A DNA stretch of 64,000 nt from Lophius americanus. Lineage: Eukaryota; Chordata; Actinopteri; Lophiiformes; Lophiidae. Below the pieces are notes generated by a model that was given only the letters and a program-made list of their open reading frames with translations, made no database searches and was not told the DNA's origin. Made by a program: the position numbers and the translations under genes. The DNA is taken from NCBI GenBank assembly GCA_037951165.1, contig JBBDHG010000041.1, positions 2,999,501 to 3,063,500 on the forward strand, in the 5' to 3' direction. This document shows positions 47,691 to 59,945 of the stretch, one piece after another (positions within the stretch are counted from its first letter, which is position 1; each line of letters begins with the position of its first letter).

Positions 47691-47854
47691 TGGAGTCAAC
47701 CTTTCACCTGCGTTGCATGTTTTTGAGCTGGGGAAGGAAAAGACAAACACAGAATAAATCTCTGTAAGTTCTACCTAAAACGTTTCCACAGTTTTATACG
47801 TCTATGGTCGCATCAATGTTGAAAATAACCCCGAGCTTTGCAGTCGTCACCGAC

Positions 47855-48530
47855 AGCAGGTGTAGAGTATATCCCCGTGAAGTCCCCAATACCCTGTGTT
47901 GTACAAGCGATCCCCCTCATTGAACTCCTCAATTTAAATGTTTTTCGTTCAGAAAGCTCCTCCTGGTGAGTGAAAAATGAACTTTCAGAGTAAAATACGA
48001 TATTCAAGATATACTTCTTTGATACGATTCATATTCACCAAAGTTGGACAAAATCGGACCAACAATGAGGTTATATGTTAAAAACAGTGTTATTAGTAAA
48101 GAAGCTCCTCGTAGTGGTAAAAGTAAAGACAATTTGAGTAAAATATAATATAATATAATATCTTTGAATTGATTCAAACGCACCAAGTTTGGACTAAATG
48201 GGACCAACGGCCGAGAAATTATAGCCTGAAAACTCTCAGCGATAAAGCTCCCCCTAGTGTCGGAACTTTACCACCGACCCTTACCCAGAATCAACCCAGT
48301 TCTTCCTCGCACTAATGTCTACGTGTGTATAAAATTTGAAAATGAAATATTTGTTGACTTATATCTTGAAAACATGTTTTTTATTAAAAAAAAAGAAAGA
48401 AAAAAAAGCTCCCCCTAGTGAGGAAAGTAGGAACAATTAGAGTAAATCACAAAGTCTACTTCATAGAGCTCCTCAATTCGAGTCAGATTCACCAAATTTG
48501 GACTAAATTGGATGGTTGATATACGTTTTT
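47855..48530 (-). repeat. GGGGGAGC-family dispersed repeat, copy 2
   Basis: Carries GTCGTCACCGACAGCAGG at its left edge, then CCCCAATACCCTGTGTTGTA. At least three internal sub-units follow with AGCTCCCCCTAGTG, and CACCAAATTTGGACTAAATT-type blocks. Same orientation as copy 1. Confidence 0.75.
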
Positions 48531-49184
48531 TACTTCCCACAACATTCCCACAACATTCTTCCTTGTCGGCACAGATGTTTTGTTTCGGACCATTTGCTGC
48601 TCATCGTCACATAGTACGATAAATTCAATCACAGACATTCCAACAAATACAGATTTCACTCAACGGCGAAGTCTTGGCGGTTCTGTGGGATTCCGACGGC
48701 CGTGTTTATACAGTCATCTCACTGCAACCAGAGCGTAAATTGTACTTAATTATACATACAATTACTATGTTGTTCCGACTCTAGCAATGGTTGCTCTCTC
48801 CATCCTTCAAAATAAATGTGGTGGGGTTCTATGATGATCCATGAACGATGGTTTCACTGTCTTAACGGGTTCTTAAGAGCCCGTCATTACGACACGATTC
48901 ATCTCTGGTCTGTGTCAGCTTGACAGCTTGAGTAAACTGTCAGACAGTTGTTAGAGAATTACCTTCCAATGATACATGGAAAGTATTTGTTCTTCGTTGT
49001 TATACCCGGTTTCACAGTCCGACTCAAGTCAGGAAGTTTCTTAATACAACGGCGGTCCACGTCTAGCATTTAATTGGGGGCCATGGGGAAGGAAGTGAAC
49101 AGCTTGACAAAGAATACTTCTGATAGCTAAAGAGATAAGGAGCTAAATGCTCACAAGAGCATCTCCAGACCTGTTCCCGGTCTG

Positions 49185-49520
49185 AGAGACTGCAAAAAAT
49201 GATTCAGGAATGGTTTGAGGAACCAACAGTGAGTGAGTTCCTGGTGTTTATTTGGACTCACGCATTTCCCCGATCGCAATCCCATTCAGCATCTGTGGGA
49301 CGTGCTGAACAATCAACTCCATGGAGGCTACACCTCCCAATTTACGAGATTTAAAGGATTTATCAGTAACGTTTTTGTGCCATATATCACAATATCACTT
49401 CACAAGTCCTGTGGAGGCCGTGCCTCGATGGGTTAGAACTGTTCTGGCTGTATGGTTTAATCCCGATTCGAGCCTGATAGTAAGCCTCAGGACTGTCCGG
49501 CCGACTGTAGGGGTTCGTTA
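49185..49520 (+). mobile_element. Tc1/mariner-like transposase 3' fragment
   Basis: Frame from about 49195: the block RNPIQHLWDVLNNQLHGG is the transposase signature preceding its final catalytic acidic residue (usual form DLNPIEHLWD). It is followed by a decayed C-terminus with GGRASMG. It is the same family as 20.0 and 25.3 kb. Only the last third remains. Confidence 0.7.
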
Positions 49521-49999
49521 GCGTCGTTTGACTTGCATCGTACGGGATCACAAGGGCCAATCAGCAGCTCCAGGACGACCATCAGACAATCGGATGGCTT
49601 TCACATCCGATGTGTCCGATATTTAGTTCCGCCGACCGAGGCTTTCGCACAGTTCAAGAAGGTTCTCGACTGGATCCGCCCTCTTTTCCCCCCTGCGTCT
49701 GGAAGAAGAGGCTATTGAGCGTCTGAGTTGCCATGGCGACACGACGGGTCGTATGGATAATAATGAATAAGAAGTCGTGAAGCACAAAGTGCAGCCAGCG
49801 GCTCCCTAAAAGAGAGGTTAAGGTACACAGGAGGGAAAAAATGATCAAGACGGCTCATTTCTGTCTTTTTAGCATGTTGCTAACAAACAAAGCTCTTTCT
49901 GCCGCGGAGCTTTTTTTTTTTTTTTTTTTTTAAAACATTGTTTTCCAGACAAACCTTAAAAACAACATCATGGATCATTTTCAAACAATACACACACAT

Positions 50000-50295
50000 A
50001 GACCTTAGTGGGTGGAAGAACAGGATTGATTTTGAGAGTGGTAGGTAGTATATTTCTGACACTAGGGGGAGCTTGATCTCCCAAAGTTTTTGGGCCATTA
50101 TTTCTCAACTATTGATCGGAATTAGTCCAAATTCACATTTTACTCACTTTGTAGAGCGTCTTTTCTTACTATTACTGTGGAAACAACTTCACATTTAATG
50201 AGAGGAGCTCAATCAGATGGGCTGCTTGTACAACGAAGGGGATTTGGGGACTTTTTGGGGATGTACCCTTTCTGTCGGTGACGACAGCGTGGCTC
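50000..50295 (+). repeat. GGGGGAGC-family dispersed repeat, copy 3
   Basis: ACATAGACCTTAGTGGGTGG, ATTTCTGACACTAGGGGGAG, TTTCTCAACTATTGATCGG, then TTGTACAACGAAGGGGATTT, GGGGACTTTTTGG and GTCGGTGACGACAGCGTGG. Opposite orientation to copies 1 and 2, and shorter. Confidence 0.75.
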
Positions 50296-51914
50296 TAGTT
50301 TTGGAATGTAACGTCAACGAATCACATTTGACTGTGATTTTCACGTGACTTACTGTTTAGCGGGGAACGATCCATAATCACGAGGACAACAGGAATGACA
50401 TCCATCCCATCTCCTTTCCTTTAGGTCTCTCCTAGCACAAACAATAAGGATTTATCTTCCTCTGCTTTCTGTCCGGCGACCCCCTGCCTCCCTCCTCCGC
50501 TCGTATTTGCTCAGCTGGCTGCAGATGCTTCTGCTGGCTTCGTGTGATTATGCTGATCCGACTTCTGAAAGGCTCTTTATTTGCCCGTCCTCCATTTACA
50601 TACTCCCTTTCACACCTTCTGCGTATACGAGCCTCACCTAATGGAGCTCCTCTTTTCATGTCTACATTAAGCGCGTCCACGCAAACAGCCGCGATGTCGG
50701 CTAGCATCGGGGAATATCAACAGGAGATGTTATCGCTGGGAGTTTGATAAACACTGCAGGGCATGAATTATTTTCTCTTTGCAATATTTCACTCATTACT
50801 TTTAATCTGTGGGTTGAAAAACAAAAGCATCTGCGTTGAATTGGCATCGACTGAGGGTAAGCTCGGCGGATGAGACGTTCGGCATTTGCTGTGAAATCCA
50901 ACATTTTCCAGCTGAGATCAAGTTCTTTACTAATAGCTGATGCCATCTGGTCCTGATGAGGAAATGAGCCTTCACGCTGAAGCCTGTTATTCCACCATTC
51001 ATGGGGTATGACTCTGTCCAAACAGAGGCGGAGTGATGGTGGAAGATCTCCCTCACGATAGCGCGGTATGTCTTCATTGTGACATCAGGAATGTCCTGTT
51101 GATCTCATGTCATGTGGTTAAAGAGTCAGCGGACATCCTTTTAATTCCGTATTACACACAAACCCATGTGATCCCTAATTTTGAATTATAAGCAGTTATC
51201 CTCTCACCCAGGGGTGTCAAAACTCAATCGCAGAGGGGGCCATAATTAAAGATGGCGTCCACTTCGAGAGGCGGAAACGACTCAAACTGGCCATTTTTAA
51301 TCTGAGGTGTTATCTCAATTTTTTATTCTTATTTTATTTACTTATTTTATAGAATTCTGGACAAACCAACGGAATAGAAAAATACTCAAATTAAAGATTG
51401 AATTCAAAATAGATCGGCAAAACTAGTTTTTGTGTCTCCCTCTCCATCAGTAGAGTTTCACAGAATAATTTCCCATGAAAAGTTTTTTTATTCACAGGCA
51501 TCAATAACAGCCGGAGAAATTTTTTTTTTTACGTGTTAAAAATGATTTCTAAAATCCATCGGTTTTCAAACATCAACAAAAAATGAACTTTAAATGTGCC
51601 TCGGTGAACGGCGGGACTAATTCCGAGGTTTCCGTCTTCTGTCGCGATAAAACCGTAAAAGTAGAAAACAGTCACGAACAACCTAAAGATGTATTTCGCA
51701 TCAAATGTGAACGACTTCATGTGTTTTCTCGTTTCTAACTCAACAACACTGACACCATTAACGGCTGGAGGACGTGAACGCACCTTGGCAATTAATGAAA
51801 ATGTGCATTCTGTTCGCTAACATGCGCGAGCAACTTATTAACACGTTGATTATTTATCGTTTTAAAAAGAAATGGTTCCGCTACATCTCCTCTAAGGATT
51901 AGTCAAATGTAATA
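50296..51914. other. Non-coding spacer with unique block
   Basis: No supported gene. 50400-51080 is unique sequence with balanced composition, open in short stretches on both strands but with no recognisable domain. It is a candidate conserved element. 51180-51910 is AT-rich with nothing identifiable. Confidence 0.35.
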
Positions 51915-52195
51915 TTAATAATAATAATAATACATTTAATTTATAACGCACTTTACATTTGTATCAAATCTCAAAGTGCTACAAAGTAAAAGCAGATAAA
52001 AGCATCAATAAAAATTAAATAATAATTATATAAAAACATGACCAAAAAGCAGCAATGTTAATTACAGTTATAGTTTCTGCTAAAAAGGAAAGTTTTAAGT
52101 CCTTTTTTTTAAAAATATGTCAGTCGTCTGTGGAGCCCTCAGATGGTCAGGGAGGGCATTCCACAGACGAGGGGCATCAGAACATGATGTCATGT
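51915..52195 (-). mobile_element. L2-like LINE 3' end, second close copy
   Basis: Nearly the same as 39.70-39.97 kb: (AAT)n tail, TTTATAACGCACTTTACATT, AAGTGCTACAAAGTAAAAGC, then the C-terminal reverse-transcriptase tail on the minus strand (PRLWNALPDHLRAPQ). The similarity suggests recent activity of this subfamily. It is truncated inside a short CATGT repeat (52180-52210). Confidence 0.75.
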
Positions 52196-52799
52196 CATGT
52201 CATGTCATGATGACTCTGAAGTTTATCAGAGTGACTGGACGAACGCTGATAACAGTGTTTCAGGGTGAAGCGCTGACGCTATTTATTGATGTGCTGCTAT
52301 CGCAGTGCATTCTGGGACTTGTAGTATCTGCAGCAAGCCAGTTATTGTTAAAATTAAATATTGTCTCGCAGGCCGGATATAATTGTTGTGCGGGCCGGAT
52401 GTGGGCCATGGGCCTTGAGTTTGACACATGTGCCCAAAACCTTTAATGTCTTTCTCCAATGGAAAAAACATTTCTTTGCACATTTTATTTCATGTATAAA
52501 TGTTATATGTAAAACCCTGTAGTTTACATTAAAAAGTAATAATAATAATAATAACAGTAACAATCAGACTTTCATGAAAAATTGTCAGTTTTAATTAGAT
52601 CCCTATCTAGATCACTATCTTCATTATACAGTGAGATCTTTAAGCTGTTTTAGTAAACACGTTTTTTTTAGAAAACACGTTCTTTTTAGAAAAGATGTTT
52701 TTGTTTAGAAAACTATTTGACCCTTATTAGACAAAATTCTGTTTGATTAGTTCACATACCGAAATAAAACTTTCTCAATACCCATAATGCCCCCTCCTC

Positions 52800-52980
52800 G
52801 GTGACCCCTTTGACCCGTGGTGTCCCCCAGGGCTCCTTCCTTGCCCCCTTACTCTTTTACATATAACTGTTGCCACTGGGTCGTATTATAAACGGGTTCA
52901 GTCACATTTTTCAATCAGAACTATAGACTCTAAATGTGCTCAACCAAACAGTTGAGCAGGACATCAAAGGGATTTAAAAT
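52800..52980 (+). mobile_element. L2-like reverse transcriptase fragment with shared odd 3' junction
   Basis: GGTGTCCCCCAGGGCTCCTT, CTTACTCTTTTACATATAAC, CACTGGGTCGTATTATAAAC, GGGTTCAGTCACATTTTTCA, then GCTCAACCAAACAGTTGAGC and GACATCAAAGGG. The last two blocks also end the copy at 6.0-6.2 kb. No YADD motif. Confidence 0.7.
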
Positions 52981-53754
52981 GTAGTAACAATTCAGGGTAA
53001 AAAGAAAAAGTACACACAGCACATGTTTGAGTTTCACCGACTTTTTGACTTCACAAGGAGGGGCTGGGGGGTGGAGGCTGGGGGGTGAGGGGGTGATTCT
53101 GGGATATTTCACAAGCTGAATTGGAAGACAAGCGTTTCAACTCTGGTTTAAACGTATTAGTCTGACATGTCAAACAGCCGCCGTCGTGACGGACGGCCCC
53201 CGGTTCTTGCAGTGAGAAGCACAGCAGCCATTTGTCAGGTGATGTCTGTCGGAGGGAAGGCGCTGAACTTCAAGCGGTCCTCCGGTACGCTTCTGAAATA
53301 ACAGACGTCATACTCCGGTGGATTCTGCTGCCTGTCCCGTTTGTCATCATCAGAAAAAACAGCAAGTTGAAAGCCCCCCCGTCTCCCCCGTCCCCGACCC
53401 CGACCCCTAACCCGACACAAGATTTAAATTGTGTTGTGGGAGAAACATGGATGCTACAGAGAAAATGTGTTTCATTACTTTTAGAAAACAGCCTTCTTGT
53501 TGTTGGACATGTGAAGCTTCACGTTTAATCTAGAAGTGATTATTTTACTTAAATGTTGCTTTGACTGATGTTTTATCAGCAATAAAGATAATAAAAAACA
53601 ATCCTAACTTGTTATTAATATTACAATCTGATGTTTCTATGTTTCTAGGAATGACATGAAAGTCACCAAGTTGTTCGGATTAAATTTTCCCACTCTGGAA
53701 AGTTTCAGCAATGAACAGTTAAATTCTTATCCAACCTGAATGTATGATTTCTTT

Positions 53755-54360
53755 CTATCCCCCAAAAGTTGGGGACTTATATCATCACCGCCGCCGCCGC
53801 TGCCGCATAAACGTCCGCCGCAGGTCCTTCGTGTTAACGCGATAACTCTACTAAAACTATTTGATGGCTCATGTTCAGATATTCTACCCGCATAGATCTT
53901 AGTGTGAGGAAGAAGTGGAGTGATTTTTGGAAAAGGTTTGTTATATATTTCCAAAACTAGGGGCAGCTTTATCGCTAAAAGTTTTCAGCTATAATTTCTC
54001 AACCGTTAGTCCAAATTTGGTTCGTAAAAATCGAGTCGAGGAGATCTATCTTTTAAAGTTTTTTTTTTTTTACTTCGATAGTTCATATTTTACCCACTAG
54101 GGGAGCATTTGACCAAAAAATTACATTTTTAAGATACAGCTTCATAACCTTTGGTCCGATTAAGACAAATTTGGTGCATATGAATCGCCTCGAAGAGTTC
54201 TATCTTCTTAGTTTGTCATATTTTATCCATGTTTTAATCTCAAAGTTCATATTTCACTCGCTTCGGGAGCATTTTTACTAAAAATAAAGTGGAAGAAAAT
54301 GAAAGGAGTTTGAAGAATTCAATCAGGGAGATTGATTTGACAACACACGGGAATTCGGGA
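53755..54360 (+). repeat. GGGGGAGC-family dispersed repeat, copy 4
   Basis: Left edge AAGTTGGGGACTTATATCAT, a GC-rich GCCGCCGCCGCTGCCGC stretch, then TTCGTGTTAACGCGATAACT. Three internal sub-units with (A)CTAGGGG(C/A)GC cores follow, with the diverged TTTGGTCCGATTAAGACAAA block. This copy shows what is probably the full left end. Confidence 0.75.
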
Positions 54361-54399
54361 CCTTCTGGAATGACAGCGTAAGTCTATTTACTTTCATCT

Positions 54400-54500
54400 C
54401 TTGCTGCTTTTATCCTCTTACTATTATTATTAAAAGTATGTAAAGCCTCTTTGGGTGCCTTGAAAGGCGCTTTATGAATGCAAATTTTTAATTTGGATGA
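54400..54500 (+). mobile_element. Possible LINE 3'-end fragment
   Basis: TGTAAAGCCTCTTTGGGTGC followed by CTTGAAAGGCGCTTTATGAA resembles LINE 3' UTR ends of fish. Too short for a firm call. Confidence 0.35.
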
Positions 54501-55784
54501 CGTTAGATGGATTCTAATACTACTTAAATATGAATACTAGTGCATTTCAGAAGAAGTTCTTACGTATACAGAATTAATATTCACTTATTTCGTGTGAAAA
54601 CTGTAGAAATCTGGACTAAACTGCATCAAATATTCAGACAAAGGCTCCAGATGTGGAAACCAGGTCTGAACAAAACCTTTGGTCCAGTCCGTCCACGTTT
54701 TCTTGATATACTCCACACCCTAAGTGAAAACTCCGAGGGGAAGTTGGGGGCATTTCTGTTCATCAAAGCGAAAGCAAAAAATTGGCTGCCAGTCTGCTGT
54801 CTCGGTTCTGTTTGACAGTGAACAGAACTTTTTTTTCTCTGAGCCTCGGACGACCTTACGCCATAAATACGCCTGACAGCAGTACCATGATGAATTACTC
54901 GCGTGATGACTTATTATACATGAAGACAAATATACATTTCTGCTCTGCAGGTGTTACATACTGTCAACATGCCCCGCCCCCCCTCAGAAAATTGCGCAGA
55001 AAATTGCGCTTAATTTGTAACAGCTTGTCCCTCTTTGGTCTGGAAACGTCTCCGTCGGTGTTCGGCGCTACGTGAGGCCGCCTGATGGTGACGAAGCTGC
55101 TGTCGCTGGATTTGAGGCCATGTTTGAACAAAGTGGTTTGCATTAACAACAGGGGTGCATCCCTCTGGCTGGGGCCGGGGGGGGGCTTTTGGATGAACAA
55201 AGGCTTCTGTGTAGACTGGCTGTTTTTTGGTTTTTTTTTCTTCTAACCAGACCATTTACAGATCATGTAGGGTGTCATGGATCGTACTAATATAAAGTAG
55301 GACAAAAGTGTTAAAAAAGCTAAATTTCTTTAATTTATTTCAGAATTTACTTTTTAAATTAAGCTACAAATGGCAAAAATACGTGATCTAATATAACATA
55401 ACCCAATGAAAGGAAACTAGAAAAAGGAAGGCCCTGAAATAAAGCTCTAAACTAACACAATATAACGGGTTTATATAGACACGGACTAGTCCAAGACTCA
55501 CACAGAGGGGGAAACTTCCTCTTTCTCTCAAAATGAGAAATATTCACATCAAGAAACATAACTAATAAAATTAAACATATTTCCAAACCTAATAACTCAG
55601 GAAACAAAAGTTAAATCAAGTTTATGAAATTAATCTTTCAAAAGGAAGTCATCTCATCATCCCCCATGATGAGCTCTTCCACTTCCTGTGGGCGGGGCTT
55701 AAAAGGCCATCTTTTCCCTTCATGCAGGTCTTGTGCCGGATGGAGCTCGGTAAGACCGAGAGTAAATAATTATTAACAAATGAA

Positions 55785-56145
55785 TACGCACATAGACATC
55801 GGTGCGAGGAAGAACTGGAGTGTTGTTGGGAAAGTTCGGTTATATATTTCTGACACTAGGGGGAGATTTATCGGTGAAAAAATGCCAGGACATACTTTCT
55901 CAACAGTTGGTCCGATATAGTCAGAATTTGGAGCGTATAAAATGACTCCTGGAGAGCTAGCCTGCGTACATCGTGATTAACTCTTATAGTTTATATCTTA
56001 TGCATTAGGGGGAGCTTTTTTACATAACGCTCTTTTTTCAGTACATCATTTCCTCTATCTTGTAAATGCCTATCTCACTTTAATAGATCACTTTTTACCC
56101 ACTAGGGGGAGCATTCTTACAAAAACCCCACTGTTTTCCAAACAT
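55785..56145 (+). repeat. GGGGGAGC-family dispersed repeat, copy 5
   Basis: CACATAGACATCGGTGCGAG, TTTCTGACACTAGGGGGAGA, TTAGGGGGAGC and CACTAGGGGGAGCATTC, with intervening TCTCAACAGTTGGTCCGATA. The sub-unit spacing is irregular (about 100-150 bp). It abuts copy 6. Confidence 0.75.
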
Positions 56146-56149
56146 ATAT

Positions 56150-56600
56150 AAAAAAAAACGATGTCATGGATGATTGTCTTAAAGTCTTAAACCCACATAG
56201 ACCTTAGTGCGAGGAAAAACTGGATTCATTCTGGGAAACGTCGGTTCTATACTTCTGACACTAGGGGGAGCTTTAGTTTAAATGGTTTCAGCCAATATTT
56301 TCTCAACCGTTTGTCCAATTTAGTCCAAATTTGGAACGTATTAATAGACTCAAAGATATCTATCTTGTATATTTATTATATTTTACCCACTGGGGGGAGC
56401 TGTTTTACGAATTACGCAGTTTTTCAGCCTTAACCTCCTGATCGTTGGTCCAGCTTTGGTGCATATGAACCGACTCAAGGTTGTTTATATCATAATTTAT
56501 TCGAAAGGTTCACATTAAACTCACAAGGAGGCGCTTCATTTGATGAGTTCAATCAGGTGGATTGCTTGTACAACGCAGGGGGTTGGGAACTTTAATACCC
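56150..56600 (+). repeat. GGGGGAGC-family dispersed repeat, copy 6
   Basis: AACGATGTCATGGATGATTG, CACATAGACCTTAGTGCGAG, ACTAGGGGGAGC at 56260, TGGGGGGAGC at 56391, and a right end with TTGTACAACGCAGGGGGTTG. It immediately follows copy 5 in the same direction, so the pair is a tandem insertion or duplication. Confidence 0.75.
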
Positions 56601-58094
56601 CTGCTGTACACCAAAGGTCTAGTTAAACCTCTTGCTGAACTTCTTTATGGATGTTCTTTCTTTTCAACTTGCTTCAAGATTCAAGAAGCCTCAACTTTCC
56701 TCAGTAAAAATTGTACTTTTGTACTTTTTCCCCTCTTTGGGTGTAAATTTGCGGTGCTGTCAATCAGCCAGCTTTATGGGTCCCACTGAGGCCCGACGCC
56801 TGATAACACAGACGACCTGATAATTACTGTGATGCATGTTAACTTTTGCTTTCAGCCGTTGCCAGACATGCATCAGTCCCTCTTGATTTTTTTGAAATGA
56901 ATAATTACGAAGAGGGCTAATCAAGACGGATGACTTTCTAACACCAGCTTTTTGCCTCGGCGGCGATCGCTCCCCCTCAGTCAACAGATAAAATGCAGCG
57001 TGAAGGTCATGCACTGTTGACAGAACTGTCGACGCAGACACTGAGGTCTGGGCAGACGCCCAACTTGTTGCTAAATGACCCTGTTGGGATGTTTAAAGCA
57101 TACATCCATTCAAAAACTCTCTCACACACAAACACGTACCAGGATACCAGAAGACTCGGATCACTCCGCAACTGGTCCGGGAAGTAGGACCGAACAAAAA
57201 AGCAACACGAAACTTTAGTTTTGAATCACCGGAGTGAACACCATGACGTGACTTTTCTCTTTCTCCTGGAATCGCGGTAAGAATCCCGAGAAAAAGTTAG
57301 GATTGTCATGACTGTCGAGTTATTTCTTGGTTTATTTCTGATTCGGTCCTCTTGTTTTATTTTGAAGGGTCATTTTCGTCGTCCAGCTCTATGTATCCTG
57401 TTTTACTTTGAAGGCGTCGCTCCTTGTCCTGTGCTCACCTTTCCTTCGTTGATGTTTTTTCCTGTTTTTGACTCATATTTTCAGTTGTTTCCCCCTTTGG
57501 ACTGAATGTGCGGTTTTGACACCAGGACTGCCGTTTTTTGCCTTCTCGGATTTTGGACTTTGGACTTGTGTTCAATTAAATCATTAAGGCGGGTCCAAAC
57601 TTTGCTCCTACCACCGTTCTTATCAAGGATACGTTTTGGAGATGAACAGAAAATGCACATTTGGAAAATCCGTCATTCGTACCTCCCTGGAATGTGTGTT
57701 TTAATTTTTTAATTGTTCATCATTTTGTAATTTTGTGTACTTCTACTTACGTCTCCAATAGATTTTAGGTCATTAGATTGTTCTTATGATATTTACACAC
57801 TTATATAGGTTTAAAAAAGAAATTGTTTGGTTACCACGGTAACAGCATTTGTTCAGTAGGTGCCGGTATTTTCCCTCCTTTTGTTGTGCGTTAAAACTGC
57901 TGCCCTTGTTTCTTCATCCGTGCTCTTCATCAGCTCATGTCCATTTGAAAGTGTGCGACACAGTAATCAGGAAAACACTGGTGGATTTATCCTCTCTTTG
58001 CCTCCAGGTCGTTGTTAGTAACAGAAATGTAAAACCTGATGAGTTTGTTTTTATCTCAAACTGTTTGAGGAAATTGATTGCTTTGAATCTTTAT
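56601..58094. other. Non-coding spacer with unique block at 56.77-57.06 kb
   Basis: No supported gene. 56770-57060 reads as unique sequence containing ATAATTACTGTGATGCATGT and AATTACGAAGAGGGCTAATC, so it is a candidate conserved element with homeodomain-type TAAT cores. 57300-57700 is pyrimidine-rich and looks like old repeat. Confidence 0.4.
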
Positions 58095-58240
58095 AGTTTA
58101 TCCATCCATCCATTTTCTCTAACCGCTGATCCTTTTTCAGGGTCGTGGGGAGGCTGGAGCCCATCCCAGCTGACACCGGAGGAGAGGCAGGATACACGCT
58201 GGAAAAAAGCTGCCAGTTCTTCTCAGGGCAGAAATGACTT
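58095..58240. repeat. Common fish dispersed repeat (CCATCCATCCATTTTCTC type)
   Basis: CCATCCATCCATTTTCTCTA, a GATCCTTTTTCAGGGTCGTG block, GGAGGCTGGAGCCCATCCCA and GGAGAGGCAGGATACACGCT. This is the standard order of this very abundant fish repeat. Partly decayed. Confidence 0.65.
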
Positions 58241-59714
58241 TTCATTTTGCTGTTTTACTCTCTTTCTATATATCTTTGATTGCGAACAGAGGTTCACTCT
58301 GCCTCGAATTTCAAAGACTGACAGACTGAGATAGCGCCTGGCCGTCTCTCCATAGGCGGACTTATGCAGGATTCCAGACTTTGGGACCTGAGAATTGAGA
58401 AACGGTCTACGTCAACAATGAAATCAAAAAAAATCCCTCCACACTGTGTTTTCCTGTAGTTTTGAAGTTTCCCAAAGACGAGTCTCGCTTCTTAAAATCC
58501 TACATGTGAGGAACATTGACATCTTACTGTTTAACAACTCTTCACGTAGCAATTTATAATTCAACATACTACAGTAAAAATATATAGACTTTATTCTGAT
58601 ATTAAAAAAAAACTTGGAACTCGAAATCCTTGACAGTCTTCCGGCGCGCCGGATCTCCCTTAAATCAGTCTAAGAATGCTTTCCCAACCTCCATCCGACA
58701 TTTCCCAGATATCATACTCGACCAGTGGCAACTGACAAACGACGTGTGACGAGAACCACGATACACCGGTGTAATGATTTGAACAAGTACGCGCAGTGTA
58801 TCGTCAACATTTCTACGAAAATTGCAGATTTACGAGGACAATCAATTCAGGCGGAGGATCCGTCTCGCACGCATCGACATCTGTCTCTGCTCACGATATA
58901 TTACTCCGATGGCATATTTTTCCAAACCAGAGAAATTTGCCGTTTGAGACCTCAGTAAGCTAAAGTCAGCTCTAGATTTACGTCGTTTCCCCGATCCCCA
59001 AACCTTATCTGATTCTCCCTCCAGTTCATCAAAGAGCCTTAAATGCGGCGGCCTAAGTCTGATGCCGTCTCCGTCTGGCCCCAGCGACGGCCAGCGCTTG
59101 CAATTATAGATCTACCAGCTGTTTACTAATGGATATCAGACGATCTAGCGAGGACTGAATGAGGGCCGAGGGGCCGCGAAAAAGCTCCAGCAGACTGTAT
59201 TCTGCTTTATTGGCCTCCTTTGGGGTCCCGAAACCCCCTTCAGACCAATCTCACCCACGCCTGCGATCTCCCCAGTGTCTGATTGTCTGATAGTTGTTCT
59301 GTTTATATCCTGTGTTCTTTAGCAGGTACTTTGTTCTTAACCCCGTGTTGTTGAAAAGACTTTATAAATATATCCGACGTGAGTCTGTTCGGACGCTAAA
59401 CGGCGTACGCACACATGCATCACAATGTAAACCGCGTAGACTTCAGTCATTGTTCCTTTTGATCAGATTATAATTGTTTTCAGGAAGTGATGAAGCCAGA
59501 CTTGCTGATAAGTACATACATTAAGTTTTTCTTTTTTTTTTCACTGTTCTCTTGAGAGTCTCTCTGGCTTTGAGGAAAAAAAACAATATTTACTTAAATT
59601 ATTGTTGATTTAAAGGCAGAACTGAAGAAACACAGAAGATTCACAAGTTAAGTCAAAGACTTAAAGCAAAAAAACTTAAGAGGCTTTTATGATAGATGTC
59701 ATTGACAGATGACG
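58241..59714. other. Non-coding spacer with unique block at 58.72-59.30 kb
   Basis: No supported gene. 58720-59300 is a long unique segment of even composition without repeats, unlike its surroundings, and is a candidate conserved non-coding element. The rest is AT-rich and shows nothing. Confidence 0.4.
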
Positions 59715-59945
59715 AAATGTCCCCAACCCCCTGCGTTGTGCCACCAAGTTTTGTTAACAGTATTTTTCTTTAAAAAAAGCTCCCACCTCTGATCAATGAT
59801 TGATGAATGAAGGCCCCAAACTTTTGGAGATAAAGCTCCTCCCAACATCAGAAATATACAACCCACCTTTCCCCAAATCAATCCAGTTCTTCCTCAGACT
59901 AAGGTCTATGTGGTTATAAAATTTGACGATGATCCATGAATTCTT
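59715..59945 (-). repeat. GGGGGAGC-family dispersed repeat, copy 7
   Basis: GTCCCCAACCCCCTGCGTTG, AAAGCTCCCACCTCTGATCA, AAAGCTCCTCCCAACATCAG and TTCTTCCTCAGACTAAGGTC. Short, internally deleted and more diverged than the other copies. Confidence 0.65.
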
